A DNA stretch of 17,799 nucleotides. It comes from Leclercia sp. UBA7405. Lineage in GTDB: Bacteria; Pseudomonadota; Gammaproteobacteria; Enterobacterales; Enterobacteriaceae. Positions within the stretch are counted from its first letter, which is position 1. The number at the start of each line of letters is the position of its first letter. The translations under genes were made by a program, and so were the position numbers. A model generated the notes under the pieces. That model was not told the DNA's origin. It saw only the letters and a list, made by a program, of their open reading frames with translations, and did not search any database. Location of the stretch: NCBI GenBank assembly GCA_002469605.1, contig DKMV01000178.1:391-18189 (forward strand). The letters run 5' to 3'. Of this stretch, positions 1-8,686 are shown piece by piece.

Positions 1-72
1 GAAGGCGGTAAAACCGAGCAGTATGCCACCGATTGCCAGCCGCAGCGTAGGGCGCAGTTGAGGTCTCGTCAT
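1..72 (-). CDS. N-terminal fragment of an unidentified protein, cut by the window edge
   Basis: Only 24 codons are visible, reading MTRPQLRPTLRLAIGGILLGF and then TAF at the edge. A strong Shine-Dalgarno (AAAGGAG) lies about 7 bases before the ATG on the minus strand. The basic start followed by a hydrophobic stretch (about residues 12-24) fits an N-terminal membrane anchor or signal sequence. The gene diverges from the lipoprotein gene at 300, leaving a 227-base intergenic region. The family cannot be recognised from so short a piece. Confidence 0.6.
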   Translation of the reverse strand, partial: MTRPQLRPTLRLAIGGILLGFTAF

Positions 73-129
73 GGTGATTCTCCTTTATTTGCTGAGCAGC
101 GTACCCGCTGTCATCAATCACCTGAAAAC

Positions 130-146
130 CTTAGACGAATCTTAGC
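130..146. promoter_or_regulatory. Direct repeat CTTAGA-N5-CTTAGC in the divergent intergenic region
   Basis: Two near-identical hexamers are spaced 11 bases apart start to start (130-135 and 141-146). This is the one-turn spacing typical of OmpR-family response-regulator sites, and it resembles the PmrA/BasR box (YTTAAK-N5-YTTAAK) with one change per half. It lies 58-74 bases upstream of the minus-strand gene starting at 72. The rest of 73-299 shows no convincing promoter. A chance repeat is possible. Confidence 0.25.
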
Positions 147-299
147 CAGTTCGCGTGTCGGAGGTAACATTTTGCACATAAACAGATAATTTACCCTGAC
201 GGCGAAAAATGGCGCATTGCGCGGTTTTATCCCGGTTTATCGGATCAATTCCCTCGTGTGCACTACCTTCATAACATGTCTTACTGAAAGGGAATGTTA

Positions 300-1097
300 A
301 TGAAAGGCTTATCTCTGATTATCTCAAGTGCTCTGTTGCTCGCTGGCTGCGGCGCAAATAATACGCCGCCCCAGGCCCCGATCCCCGGTGAAAGTACCTC
401 TGCCAAAATGCGCACCCTGGAGACGGGGGCGCAGGTGATCCAGTCCCGTCCGCCGGTAGAGGCCATTAGCGCCTACCTGGACGGCTTTCACTTTTATAGC
501 GGCGATAAAAACGGCCAGATGGAGGCCCACCACTACGTAACGGTGCTTAACGAAGACGTGATGCAGGCGGTCATCTATGACGGTAATACCAAAGATGCCC
601 GGCTGATGGGGGTGGAGTACATCATCAGCGAGCGTCTGTTCAACACCCTGCCGCCGGAAGAGAAAAAGCTCTGGCACAGCCATCAGTATGAAGTGAAGTC
701 CGGCAGCCTGGTGGCCCCCGGCCTGCCGGCGGTGGCCGACCATGCGCTGATGAACAAGATCGTGAACACCTACGGTAAAACCTGGCACACCTGGCATACG
801 GACAGGGACAAGACGCTGCCGCTGGGCGTTCCGGCGCTGATGATGGGCTTTACCGGGGAAGGGCAGCTCGATCCGGCGCTGCTGGCGGACCGCGACCGTC
901 GTCTGGGGATCGATACCCAGCAGATTAAGCGCCAGCGGGCGGATATCGTTGCCCATCCGGTGGCGGAGGGCGCCAACGCCTGGCAGCGCGGGCAGGTGAT
1001 CAAGCTCCAGCGCGTGCAGGGGGGGGGCGAACATGCCCGGGGAGATACCGCCCATTTCGGTACCTCCGAGCAGAGCCAGCAGGCACATTCACACTGA
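300..1097 (+). CDS. OBAP/DUF1264-family lipoprotein
   Basis: This is a 265-residue protein. The N-terminus (MKGLSLIISSALLLAGCG) is a signal peptide with a lipobox, LLAGC, whose Cys would be lipidated near residue 17, so the product is probably membrane-anchored. The body resembles the oil-body-associated-protein family (DUF1264): the YLDGFHFYSGDKNGQMEAHHY, LMGVEYIIS, LPPEEKKLWHSHQYEV and KTWHTW stretches are typical. The biochemical role of bacterial members is not known. I chose the ATG at 300 because AGGGA at 289-293 is 6 bases upstream; the ATG at 294 is too close to it. The gene is followed after 12 bases by the hydrolase gene, so the two are probably one operon. A run of nine G (1019-1027) sits just before the low-complexity C-terminus, which casts doubt on the last 23 or so residues. 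Confidence 0.8.
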   Translation: MKGLSLIISSALLLAGCGANNTPPQAPIPGESTSAKMRTLETGAQVIQSRPPVEAISAYLDGFHFYSGDKNGQMEAHHYVTVLNEDVMQAVIYDGNTKDARLMGVEYIISERLFNTLPPEEKKLWHSHQYEVKSGSLVAPGLPAVADHALMNKIVNTYGKTWHTWHTDRDKTLPLGVPALMMGFTGEGQLDPALLADRDRRLGIDTQQIKRQRADIVAHPVAEGANAWQRGQVIKLQRVQGGGEHARGDTAHFGTSEQSQQAHSH

Positions 1098-1109
1098 TGA
1101 GGAGGCGAG

Positions 1110-1943
1110 ATGAAGATCCATCACCTTAACTGCGGGTGCATGTGCCCGCTGGGCGGCGCGTTTTACGATGGTTTCAGCAAGGGGCTGCATGCCCACCTGG
1201 TCTGCCACTGCCTGCTGATTGAAACCGACCGCGACGGGCTGGTGCTGGTGGATACCGGCTTTGGGCTGGACGACGTGCGCCAGCCCTCCAGGCTGTCGGC
1301 TTTCTTCCGTGGGCTGAATAACATCCAGCGCCGCGAGTCGCTCACAGCCCGCGCCCGTATCGAAGCGCTGGGTTTCCAGGCGGCGGACGTTCGCCACATC
1401 ATTCTGACGCACCTCGACTTTGACCATGCGGGCGGCCTGACGGATTTCCCCCACGCGCGGGTTCATTTAATGCAGCAGGAGATCGATACCGCCAGCGCGC
1501 GCCATAGCTGGCTGCAGCGGGAGCGCTATCGGCCCGGCCAGTGGAGCGGCAGCGCCGGCTGGGAGGGGTATCAGGTGCAGGGCGAGCGCTGGTTTGGCTT
1601 TGATGCGGTGACGGCCCTGCGCGGCCTTCCGCCGGAGATCCTGCTGGTGCCGCTGGCCGGGCATACGCCGGGCCATGCGGGGATCGCCATCAGCCAGCCC
1701 GAGGGGTGGCTGCTGCACGGCGGCGATGCCTGGTTCTATCGCGAGGAGATGCGCAGGCCGGAGCGCAAATGTACTCCCGGCCTGCGCTTTTACCAGTGGA
1801 TGATGGCGATGGACAACGACGCCAGGCGGCGTAACCAGCAGCGGCTGCGGGAGCTCTCCTGCTCCCACGCGCAGGAGATCACTTTCTTCTGTAGCCATGA
1901 TGCGCGGGAGCTTGAGGCCTTGTCCGGCGTAAAAAACCCGTAG
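1110..1943 (+). CDS. MBL-fold metallo-hydrolase (lactonase-like)
   Basis: This 277-residue protein has the metal-binding motifs of the metallo-beta-lactamase superfamily in order: HLDFDHAGG (H101, D103, D105, H106), GHTPGH (H185), GGDAW (D206) and a late SHD (H263). The second histidine of the usual HxHxDH motif is Asp here. The overall layout, including LVDTGFG near residues 46-52, resembles the AHL-lactonase-like subfamily, but the substrate cannot be inferred. There is no signal peptide, so it should be cytoplasmic. A short Cys-rich start (C8, C10, C12) is noticeable. GAGGAGG at 1099-1105 is a good ribosome-binding site, and the gene follows the DUF1264 lipoprotein by 12 bases, suggesting cotranscription. 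Confidence 0.87.
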   Translation: MKIHHLNCGCMCPLGGAFYDGFSKGLHAHLVCHCLLIETDRDGLVLVDTGFGLDDVRQPSRLSAFFRGLNNIQRRESLTARARIEALGFQAADVRHIILTHLDFDHAGGLTDFPHARVHLMQQEIDTASARHSWLQRERYRPGQWSGSAGWEGYQVQGERWFGFDAVTALRGLPPEILLVPLAGHTPGHAGIAISQPEGWLLHGGDAWFYREEMRRPERKCTPGLRFYQWMMAMDNDARRRNQQRLRELSCSHAQEITFFCSHDARELEALSGVKNP

Positions 1944-1983
1944 TTTCGCAGGGTTAGCGCAGGGTGGATCAGTGCAAAAATTA

Positions 1984-2003
1984 TACTGGATATTTAAACA
2001 GGT
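1984..2003. promoter_or_regulatory. LexA (SOS) box upstream of the antirepressor
   Basis: The sequence TACTGGATATTTAAACAGGT has the perfect CTG-N10-CAG core and an AT-rich middle. By eye it matches about 15 of 20 positions of the E. coli LexA consensus. It overlaps the -35 element of the promoter that best fits the downstream gene. LexA bound here would block transcription until DNA damage. Confidence 0.8.
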
Positions 2004-2014
2004 AATTGTATACT
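1987..2014 (+). promoter_or_regulatory. Candidate sigma-70 promoter of the antirepressor
   Basis: The -35 TGGATA (1987-1992, four of six consensus bases) and -10 TATACT (2009-2014) are separated by 16 bases. The transcript would start near 2021, about 40 bases before the ATG. The -35 lies inside the LexA box, the expected geometry for SOS repression. Confidence 0.55.
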
Positions 2015-2060
2015 ATTAGAGCAAATTACCCGGTGTATGAATGAATGAGGGGTGAAACCT

Positions 2061-2810
2061 ATGGTAATTCCTGTTGAAAATTTCCAGTCCCATGACCAGC
2101 TCGTCACCATGAGCAGCCGCGAAATCGCAAAGATGACCGGCATCGCCCATACCGAGGTGAAACGCATGGTGAAAAGCCTGGAAACGGCGCAGCGTCTTTC
2201 GCAGCCGGTAACGGCCAGTGCCTATGAGCGCGAAGGTGAAACGCGGCAGGAGTTTTTGCTGAATAAACGGGACTCCCTGCTGACGGTTTCACGTATCTCC
2301 CCCGGCTTTACGGCTACCATGCTGGATCGCTGGCAGGAGCGTGAGCAGAGCGTCAGCCTGCCTGATTTTACCAATCCGGCGGCGGCGGCGCGCGCCTGGG
2401 CTGAGCAGTATGAAAAACGCCAGCGCGCAGAGGCGCAGCTTGCGCTCTCCGGCCCCAAGGCCGCCTTCTTTGACCAGTTCATTAACGTGGACGAGTCACT
2501 GGGGTTCCGCCAGCTCTGCAAGATGCTGAAGGCGAAAGAGCCGCAGTTCCGCCAGTTCTTGCTGGAGCGCAATATCATGCAGCGCGTCGGCGGGGCGCTG
2601 GTGCCGCCGCAGCATCACATTGATGCCGGCTACTTTACCCTGCACAGCGGCGTGGGCGAAAACCGCCACACCTGGTCTCAGGCGCGCTTTACCGCCCGTG
2701 GCGTGAAGTGGGTTGCTGATCTCTGGGTTAAGCACCTCTCCACGCTCACCATCGAGATGCCCCGCACCGAACGCGGCGAGAGCGTCGCTCCGGAACAGGG
2801 CTGGTTATAA
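2061..2810 (+). CDS. Phage-type antirepressor (Rha-like N-terminus, KilAC/ANT C-terminus)
   Basis: This is a 249-residue protein. Residues 17-40 (MSSREIAKMTGIAHTEVKRM) form the helix-turn-helix seen at the start of Rha/Ant phage regulators. Residues around 65-90 (EFLLNKRDSLLTVSRISPGF) match the Rha core. The last 110 or so (FFDQFINVDESLGFRQLCKML to ARFTARGVKWVADLW) are the KilAC antirepressor domain (PF03374 type). Such proteins usually inactivate or compete with phage repressors. I chose the ATG at 2061 because GAGGGG at 2048-2052 is at the right distance; a GTG at 2052 would overlap that site. The gene is monocistronic, with a LexA box upstream and its own terminator downstream, and no integrase, repressor or structural phage gene beside it. 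Its target therefore lies elsewhere, perhaps a prophage; this is inference. Confidence 0.85.
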   Translation: MVIPVENFQSHDQLVTMSSREIAKMTGIAHTEVKRMVKSLETAQRLSQPVTASAYEREGETRQEFLLNKRDSLLTVSRISPGFTATMLDRWQEREQSVSLPDFTNPAAAARAWAEQYEKRQRAEAQLALSGPKAAFFDQFINVDESLGFRQLCKMLKAKEPQFRQFLLERNIMQRVGGALVPPQHHIDAGYFTLHSGVGENRHTWSQARFTARGVKWVADLWVKHLSTLTIEMPRTERGESVAPEQGWL

Positions 2811-2820
2811 CATCTCATCA

Positions 2821-2855
2821 GGCCCCGGCACGGTTTCCCGTTCCGGGGCCTTTTT
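2821..2855 (+). terminator. Intrinsic terminator of the antirepressor gene
   Basis: GGCCCCGG (2821-2828) pairs with CCGGGGCC (2843-2850), and an inner ACGG/CCGT pairing continues the stem past one mismatch. Five T follow at once (2851-2855). It begins 11 bases after the stop codon. Confidence 0.88.
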
Positions 2856-2913
2856 ATGGCCGCGCTGGCACCAGGGTGATGTCGGCTCCCGCCGAAAAGG
2901 TCTGTTGTAAGAT

Positions 2914-2935
2914 AAAAAGTGGCCGGCGCTTTTTT
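2914..2935 (-). terminator. Candidate terminator of the alpha-galactoside operon
   Basis: On the minus strand, after the MalM-like stop codon, an A-run, a short GC-rich centre and a T-run form an imperfect hairpin (AAAAAG at 2914-2919 against CTTTTT at 2929-2934). The GC part of the stem is weak, so this is a tentative call. Confidence 0.35.
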
Positions 2936-2941
2936 CCTCCC

Positions 2942-3595
2942 TTACTCCATTTTCCCGGTCACCGCGCTTAGCAGCTCATTTGCCAAAAATGAGGTTCGGC
3001 TGATATGCAGGGTGAGGGCGCCATTCTCGCTCGCCCTGGCGTATCTGGCCTGCTCGAGCGGCGCTTCCACCTGGGTTTTTTCCGCATAAATTTCTGAATC
3101 CGGAACCAGCCTGATACGGTTTGGCTGCGGGTGGGGCAGAGTGGAAATCACCAGCCAGCGCGGGGCGTCAATACCAGGCTGCACGGTGGTATAGGTGAAG
3201 AGGCGGTGGCTTTGCAGCAACGCGGGCTCGCGATATTCGAAATCGCTGTACTTTAGCCGCTGTCGCACTTTCCAGTTGGCGTCATACAACACCGCCTCCA
3301 CCGCAAGGAACTGAGAATCGTCCAGCGGTGTGGTCAGTTCAAGGGCGTACGGGCTGTTCAAAACGGGTAAAGCCACCACCTGAGCGCGAGCGTTACCCTC
3401 GGCAATCCGTGGTGTCTGGCTATCAAAGTTCAGGGTCAGCGATGATTTGCCCTTAAACTCCTGCACCGGCAGCTCGTTCAGCTTTGTGCAGCAGACGGAG
3501 GGGGTCACCAGGCTTGTTTCATTGACCGGCGATACCGGCTGGGTGCAGCCGCTTAACCAAAGAAGACCAAAGGCCAGCGGAATAATTTTTTTCAT
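2942..3595 (-). CDS. MalM-like periplasmic lipoprotein of the galactoside operon
   Basis: This is a 217-residue protein. Residues 1-17 (MKKIIPLAFGLLWLSGC) are a lipoprotein signal with lipobox LSGC. The middle, AVLYDANWKVRQRLKYSDF, then EYREPALLQSHRLF and the WLVISTL strand, aligns with the MalM family (E. coli MalM has VLILDQNMTPS, TYQEPGVMSADRL and LYVLVFTT in the same order). The C-terminal YARASENGALTLHIS matches the end of the MalM core. MalM is the last gene of the maltoporin operon malK-lamB-malM and has no firm molecular function; here too it follows a LamB-type porin. The start at 3595 has AGGAGC 7 bases upstream; the longer start at 3631 would lie inside the real end of the porin gene. 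Adjacent cysteines C35-C36 are unusual. It is the last gene of the operon. Confidence 0.8.
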   Translation of the reverse strand: MKKIIPLAFGLLWLSGCTQPVSPVNETSLVTPSVCCTKLNELPVQEFKGKSSLTLNFDSQTPRIAEGNARAQVVALPVLNSPYALELTTPLDDSQFLAVEAVLYDANWKVRQRLKYSDFEYREPALLQSHRLFTYTTVQPGIDAPRWLVISTLPHPQPNRIRLVPDSEIYAEKTQVEAPLEQARYARASENGALTLHISRTSFLANELLSAVTGKME

Positions 3596-3621
3596 GCTTT
3601 GCTCCTGACGCGTATTCACAA

Positions 3622-4943
<1,322 letters not shown>

Positions 4944-6290
4944 TCAGGCGCGTTTTTGGACTAATTCCGCCATAATGTCGTCATGGTACTGACCATTCAG
5001 TTTGTAATAACGGCGATAAATAAAGAAGCTGGCGGCGACCAGAATAAAGGGAATGCCAATCATCAGGACCCGCATGCCAAAGATGGTATCCCCATCCTGC
5101 ACTTCATTAGGAACGTAGCCAATAATGGTCAGGCCAATACCAATCAGGAAGCCGGCGAAGGCAGAGGCGGCTTTGACCAGCATGGTCTGCACCGAAAAAA
5201 TCACGCTTTCGCTGCGCATGCCGGTTTTATACTCGCCATAGTCCACCACGTCGGCCAGCATCACCGTTGCCATGGCCAGCGAGAAGCCTGAGCCAAGCTT
5301 CAGCAGCGCGCCGGAGAGCCCCACCAGCACGTGGCTTTCCGGCATAAATATTCCGGAGATCAGCAGAATCACGCAGCTCAGGAGGGGGAAAATACAGGCC
5401 AGACGCCATACCGTCGGGCGCGATACGCTGGCCACCACTTTCGGGAACAGCACCAGCCCGGCAATCTCTGCGGCACCGGAGAGCATCATAAAGACCGGGA
5501 ACAGATCTTTATTGCCGATGGCATACGCAAAGTAATAAATGGCAAAGCCACCGGCCAGCTGCATGGCCATATTAAAGGTCAGTACAATGCCGATCAGCGC
5601 CTTAAGCTGATCGTTTTTGGTAATAATATTAACCATATCCTTCAGGCTAATTTTGGGCTTGCTGACCTTTACCTCCACCACGTCTTTAACGTTCACAACG
5701 GTGATGATGGCGCTAATAATAAAGAAGATAGCAATAGCGATACTGACGCGAACAAAGCCGGTGGCGCTGTCGCCGTCGCCCAGCCAGTCAATGGCCTTCA
5801 GGCCGAACGCACCCATAATAAGCCAGGCGATACTGGCGAACAGGCGCGGCACGACGACAATTTTTTCGCGTTCGCTTTTTTCTTTCGTTAATGAGGGGAT
5901 CATGGACCAGTAGGGAATATCCATCATGGTATAGGTCATTCCCCATAATACATAGGAGACGGAGGCGTAAACATAAAGCCAGACGCCTTCAAACTCGTGG
6001 CATATAAATACGCCAATCATCGTTGCTGAGTTAACAATAGTGCCAATTAAAATCCATGGACGGAATTTACCCCAGCGGCTGCGCGTATTATCAACAATTA
6101 ATCCCATAACCGGATCGGTAATGGCATCCCAGATCCTGGCAAATAAGAACAGTGAGCCGACAAAGGCGGCCGAAAGGCCAACCACGTCGGTGTAATAAAA
6201 CATCAGGTACAGATAAATAATGGAGCAGGCAAGATCCTTGCCCAGCGCGCCTATGCCATAGGAGAGCTTGCTCGTATTGCTGATACTCAT
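4944..6290 (-). CDS. MelB-type GPH-family galactoside:cation symporter
   Basis: This 448-residue, 12-segment membrane protein is collinear with MelB from the first residue (MSIS..KLSYGIGALGKD). The residues known from MelB fall at the same numbers: D19 and D124 (sugar site, the latter in MMDIPYW), D55 and D59 (cation site, in ARIWDAITDP), T121, W128 and R149. It should import melibiose or a related galactoside with Na+, Li+ or H+ through the inner membrane. The C-terminus is shorter than that of MelB. AAGGG about 6 bases before the ATG is a suitable ribosome-binding site. It lies 41 bases after the alpha-galactosidase gene and 72 before the porin, in one operon. With no lacY in the window, it may also be the route for lactose; this is inference, as MelB carriers vary in beta-galactoside use. 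Confidence 0.92.
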   Translation of the reverse strand: MSISNTSKLSYGIGALGKDLACSIIYLYLMFYYTDVVGLSAAFVGSLFLFARIWDAITDPVMGLIVDNTRSRWGKFRPWILIGTIVNSATMIGVFICHEFEGVWLYVYASVSYVLWGMTYTMMDIPYWSMIPSLTKEKSEREKIVVVPRLFASIAWLIMGAFGLKAIDWLGDGDSATGFVRVSIAIAIFFIISAIITVVNVKDVVEVKVSKPKISLKDMVNIITKNDQLKALIGIVLTFNMAMQLAGGFAIYYFAYAIGNKDLFPVFMMLSGAAEIAGLVLFPKVVASVSRPTVWRLACIFPLLSCVILLISGIFMPESHVLVGLSGALLKLGSGFSLAMATVMLADVVDYGEYKTGMRSESVIFSVQTMLVKAASAFAGFLIGIGLTIIGYVPNEVQDGDTIFGMRVLMIGIPFILVAASFFIYRRYYKLNGQYHDDIMAELVQKRA

Positions 6291-6331
6291 ATAGGGCCCT
6301 TATTTTTCATTGGCGACAGGAAAGAGAAGGA

Positions 6332-8446
6332 TCACGGCTGTGCTTCAACCAGCAGCAGGATGGCTGATTCCGGATCCAGTACCGGCATGGCCAGCCCGGC
6401 GTGTTCCAGCCACTCGCCAGACAGCTCAACGCCATCCTCCACCCATGCAGGCTGGGTGCTGACGATCCCGCTGCGGAAATTGTCGGCGGCATCAATAACG
6501 CGCACGCGATAGCTTGTCTGCGGATCGAGCCCCTGCAGGCGCAGCGTACCGCTAAGCGCCCACGTCGGCATCGCCAGCTGGGCCACGGCAACCAGCGCGC
6601 GACGGCGGTCCGCCGAGACGATGGCGGTAAGAGATTGCGCCTTAGGATCGTCCCCCTCGAGGCGATACAGCGTTCCCTGATGGATCAGCTGGCGGTGCTG
6701 TTTATACAGCTCAACGTAGCGGCTGAAACCGGCTTTATCCTCTTCCGAGGCCTGCAGCGGATCCAGTTCAATGCCCATGTGGCCGAAGAGGGCGGTGATG
6801 CCGCGAAAATGGATATCCGATACCCGGCGGGTAGAGTGGCTCTTTCTGGCGCCAATGTGCGCCCCCATCACTTCCGGCGGGAAGAAATAGCTGAAACCGC
6901 GCTGAATCGCCTGGCGTTCAAGGGCGTCGTTATTATCCGAAGGCCAGAAACGCTGAACGTGACGCAGAATTTCATAGTCGATACGCCCCCCGCCCGCGGC
7001 GCAGGATTCAATATCGACCGTCGGATGTTTTGCCCTCAGCGCCGCCATCAGGGCGTAAAGTCGCTCCACCTGGCGCGTTTGCGCCGGGCGTTCCTGATGA
7101 CCCGGCTGCACCACTTCACGGTTCATGTCCCACTTCAGGTAGGAGATGGCGTAGCGGCTGAGCAGGCTATCGAGGCGTTCGAACAGATAACTGAACACCT
7201 CATCGTTACTGAGATCGAGCACGTACTGATTGCGGCCGGTGGGCTGCTGGTAGTCGCTGAGCTGGAGCAGCCAGTCCGGATGCTGGCGATAGAGCCGGGA
7301 GTTTTTACTGATCATTTCCGGTTCGACCCACAGGCCAAAGGTCATGCCCTGCTCCAGTACATGGGCGATGACCGGCTCCAGCCCCTGCGGGTATTTCGAC
7401 TCATCCACAAACCAGTCGCCCAGCGCCGCTTTGTCATCATTGCGCCCGATAAACCAGCCGTCATCAATGATAAAACGCTCGACCCCCATCCTGGCGGCCT
7501 CGGTGGCCATCTGCATGATGTACTGCGGATCGTGATCGAAATAGATCCCCTCCCAGGTGTTGAGATGCACCTGGCGCGGCTGGTCCGGCGTGAAGGCGAG
7601 CAGATGCTGGCGAATATGGCGATGAAACTGCTGGCTCATGCCGTTGAGTCCCCGGTTGCTCCAGGTCGCATACAGCCAGGGGGTGTCGATATGCTCTCCG
7701 GTTTGCAGCACGATCTCACCCGGCACGTATAAGGCTTCTGCCTGCAAAACCCGTCGGCCATCGGCCTTAACATCTATGCGCAGGCGGTGGTTGCCGCTCC
7801 AGGCGAGGTGAGCTCCCCATACCTCACCATGGCTTTCACCAAAACCGGGCGTACCGGCGATGAGGGCAGGGTAGTGCTGATGCGATGTGCGCCCGCGGCG
7901 GTTCTCCTGCTGGTAGCCGCCGTGCTGCACGCTGTGGCGATGCTGTTGAAATTCGTATACCCAGCGGCCATAGAACGACAGGCATTCGCTGGCGCGCTCC
8001 GGCAGCGGCAGGGTGACGGCCAGACGGGTGAGCTCATAGACGCCGTCGCCGGTATTGGTGAGCCTGTGGCGCATTTTAATGACGTCGTTCTCGCCATCGA
8101 ACAGCAGTTGGGTGGCGATCTGCAAACCGGCCACACGATCTTCGCTCTCAATATGCCAGCCTTCAGCGGTCTCTTCGATGCTGGTGAGGGTAAAGACCGG
8201 CGACCAGTGACGGCCGTCGCGGTGCCCCTCGATACCGGGGCTGCCGAAGAGACCACGACCGTTTTCCGCCATCAGCGATACCGGTGTATCAGCGTCCAGT
8301 CGGCCATAAGGTACGGCGCGGGAGAGGGCGGCTTTAGCCGCCTGGGAAGAAGAGAGTTTAGCGCCCCAGTAGAGAATTTCGCCGCCGCTGGCGGTATCAA
8401 AACAGAGCGTAGAGGTTTTTCCAGAGAGAAAGCGCGTTGGTTCCAT
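6332..8446 (-). CDS. GH36 alpha-galactosidase (RafA/AgaN type)
   Basis: This 704-residue cytoplasmic enzyme hydrolyses terminal alpha-1,6-galactosyl residues of melibiose or raffinose. Order of parts: N-terminal beta-domain (about 15-255), TIM-barrel catalytic domain (about 280-610), C-terminal beta-domain. Visible GH36 motifs are WEGIYFD (298-304), IIDDGWF (326-332), LKWDMNR with nucleophile D440, ESCAAGGGR (480-488) and SDNNDALER with the acid/base Asp (probably D504). It is a GH36 enzyme, not the NAD-dependent GH4 MelA that partners melB in E. coli. The start at 8446 has AGGA 7 bases upstream and gives the usual family length; the ATG at 8494 adds 16 residues without support. First gene of the operon, with lac-operator-like sites upstream. 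Confidence 0.93.
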   Translation of the reverse strand: MEPTRFLSGKTSTLCFDTASGGEILYWGAKLSSSQAAKAALSRAVPYGRLDADTPVSLMAENGRGLFGSPGIEGHRDGRHWSPVFTLTSIEETAEGWHIESEDRVAGLQIATQLLFDGENDVIKMRHRLTNTGDGVYELTRLAVTLPLPERASECLSFYGRWVYEFQQHRHSVQHGGYQQENRRGRTSHQHYPALIAGTPGFGESHGEVWGAHLAWSGNHRLRIDVKADGRRVLQAEALYVPGEIVLQTGEHIDTPWLYATWSNRGLNGMSQQFHRHIRQHLLAFTPDQPRQVHLNTWEGIYFDHDPQYIMQMATEAARMGVERFIIDDGWFIGRNDDKAALGDWFVDESKYPQGLEPVIAHVLEQGMTFGLWVEPEMISKNSRLYRQHPDWLLQLSDYQQPTGRNQYVLDLSNDEVFSYLFERLDSLLSRYAISYLKWDMNREVVQPGHQERPAQTRQVERLYALMAALRAKHPTVDIESCAAGGGRIDYEILRHVQRFWPSDNNDALERQAIQRGFSYFFPPEVMGAHIGARKSHSTRRVSDIHFRGITALFGHMGIELDPLQASEEDKAGFSRYVELYKQHRQLIHQGTLYRLEGDDPKAQSLTAIVSADRRRALVAVAQLAMPTWALSGTLRLQGLDPQTSYRVRVIDAADNFRSGIVSTQPAWVEDGVELSGEWLEHAGLAMPVLDPESAILLLVEAQP

Positions 8447-8508
8447 CACGTCATCCTGTTTAACTATTCCTGATAGTAATGATGAGATTAACATTCATTT
8501 CGAATTGT

Positions 8509-8528
8509 AATTGTGACCGCTCACTCAG
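8509..8528. promoter_or_regulatory. lac-operator-like site near the alpha-galactosidase start
   Basis: The plus strand reads AATTGTGACCGCTCAC at 8509-8524, one base away from the symmetric ideal lac operator over these 16 positions; the distal four bases diverge. It lies 63-82 bases upstream of the alpha-galactosidase ATG, where an operator could block transcription. The spacing between half-sites is four bases, so it is not a CRP site. Confidence 0.6.
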
Positions 8529-8629
8529 TTGTGGTTAAGGTTAGCTATGACATTGTCTTTATGGCGCATAATCAGGCGCATGTTACTCTGCTGTTAATCG
8601 CAATATGTTGATTGTATGGTGTTAACTAT

Positions 8630-8650
8630 TTTTGTGAGCGATTTACAATT
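8630..8650. promoter_or_regulatory. lac-operator-like site upstream of the alpha-galactoside operon
   Basis: TTGTGAGCGATTTACAATT (8632-8650) agrees with E. coli lac O1 at 16 of 19 positions (16 of 21 over the full operator), including the whole TTGTGAGCG left half and the ACAATT right end. It is about 122 bases from the second site at 8509-8528 (centre to centre), a distance a tetrameric LacI could bridge by looping. The promoter itself in 8447-8630 is not obvious: TTAACA and GATTAT on the minus strand with an 18-base gap is one weak option. Confidence 0.7.
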
Positions 8651-8686
8651 GGTTTAATGTCAGAGTGGTATGGCGGGGGAGGAAAG

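Noticed and set aside
324..1088. 254-codon open frame on the minus strand opposite the DUF1264 gene
   Set aside because: Composition follows the codon bias of the true gene; the plus-strand product has a lipobox and a known family.
2821..2850. The antirepressor hairpin as a terminator for the minus-strand operon too
   Set aside because: On the minus strand the stem is followed by CTGATGAGATG, with no T-run, so it works only for the plus strand.
6401..7732. 443-codon open frame on the plus strand opposite the alpha-galactosidase
   Set aside because: Antisense shadow of the GH36 gene, with no family likeness and no ribosome-binding site.
8632..8650. CRP site before the alpha-galactosidase operon
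   Set aside because: TGTGA is present but the other half is TACAA; the full site matches lac O1 far better.
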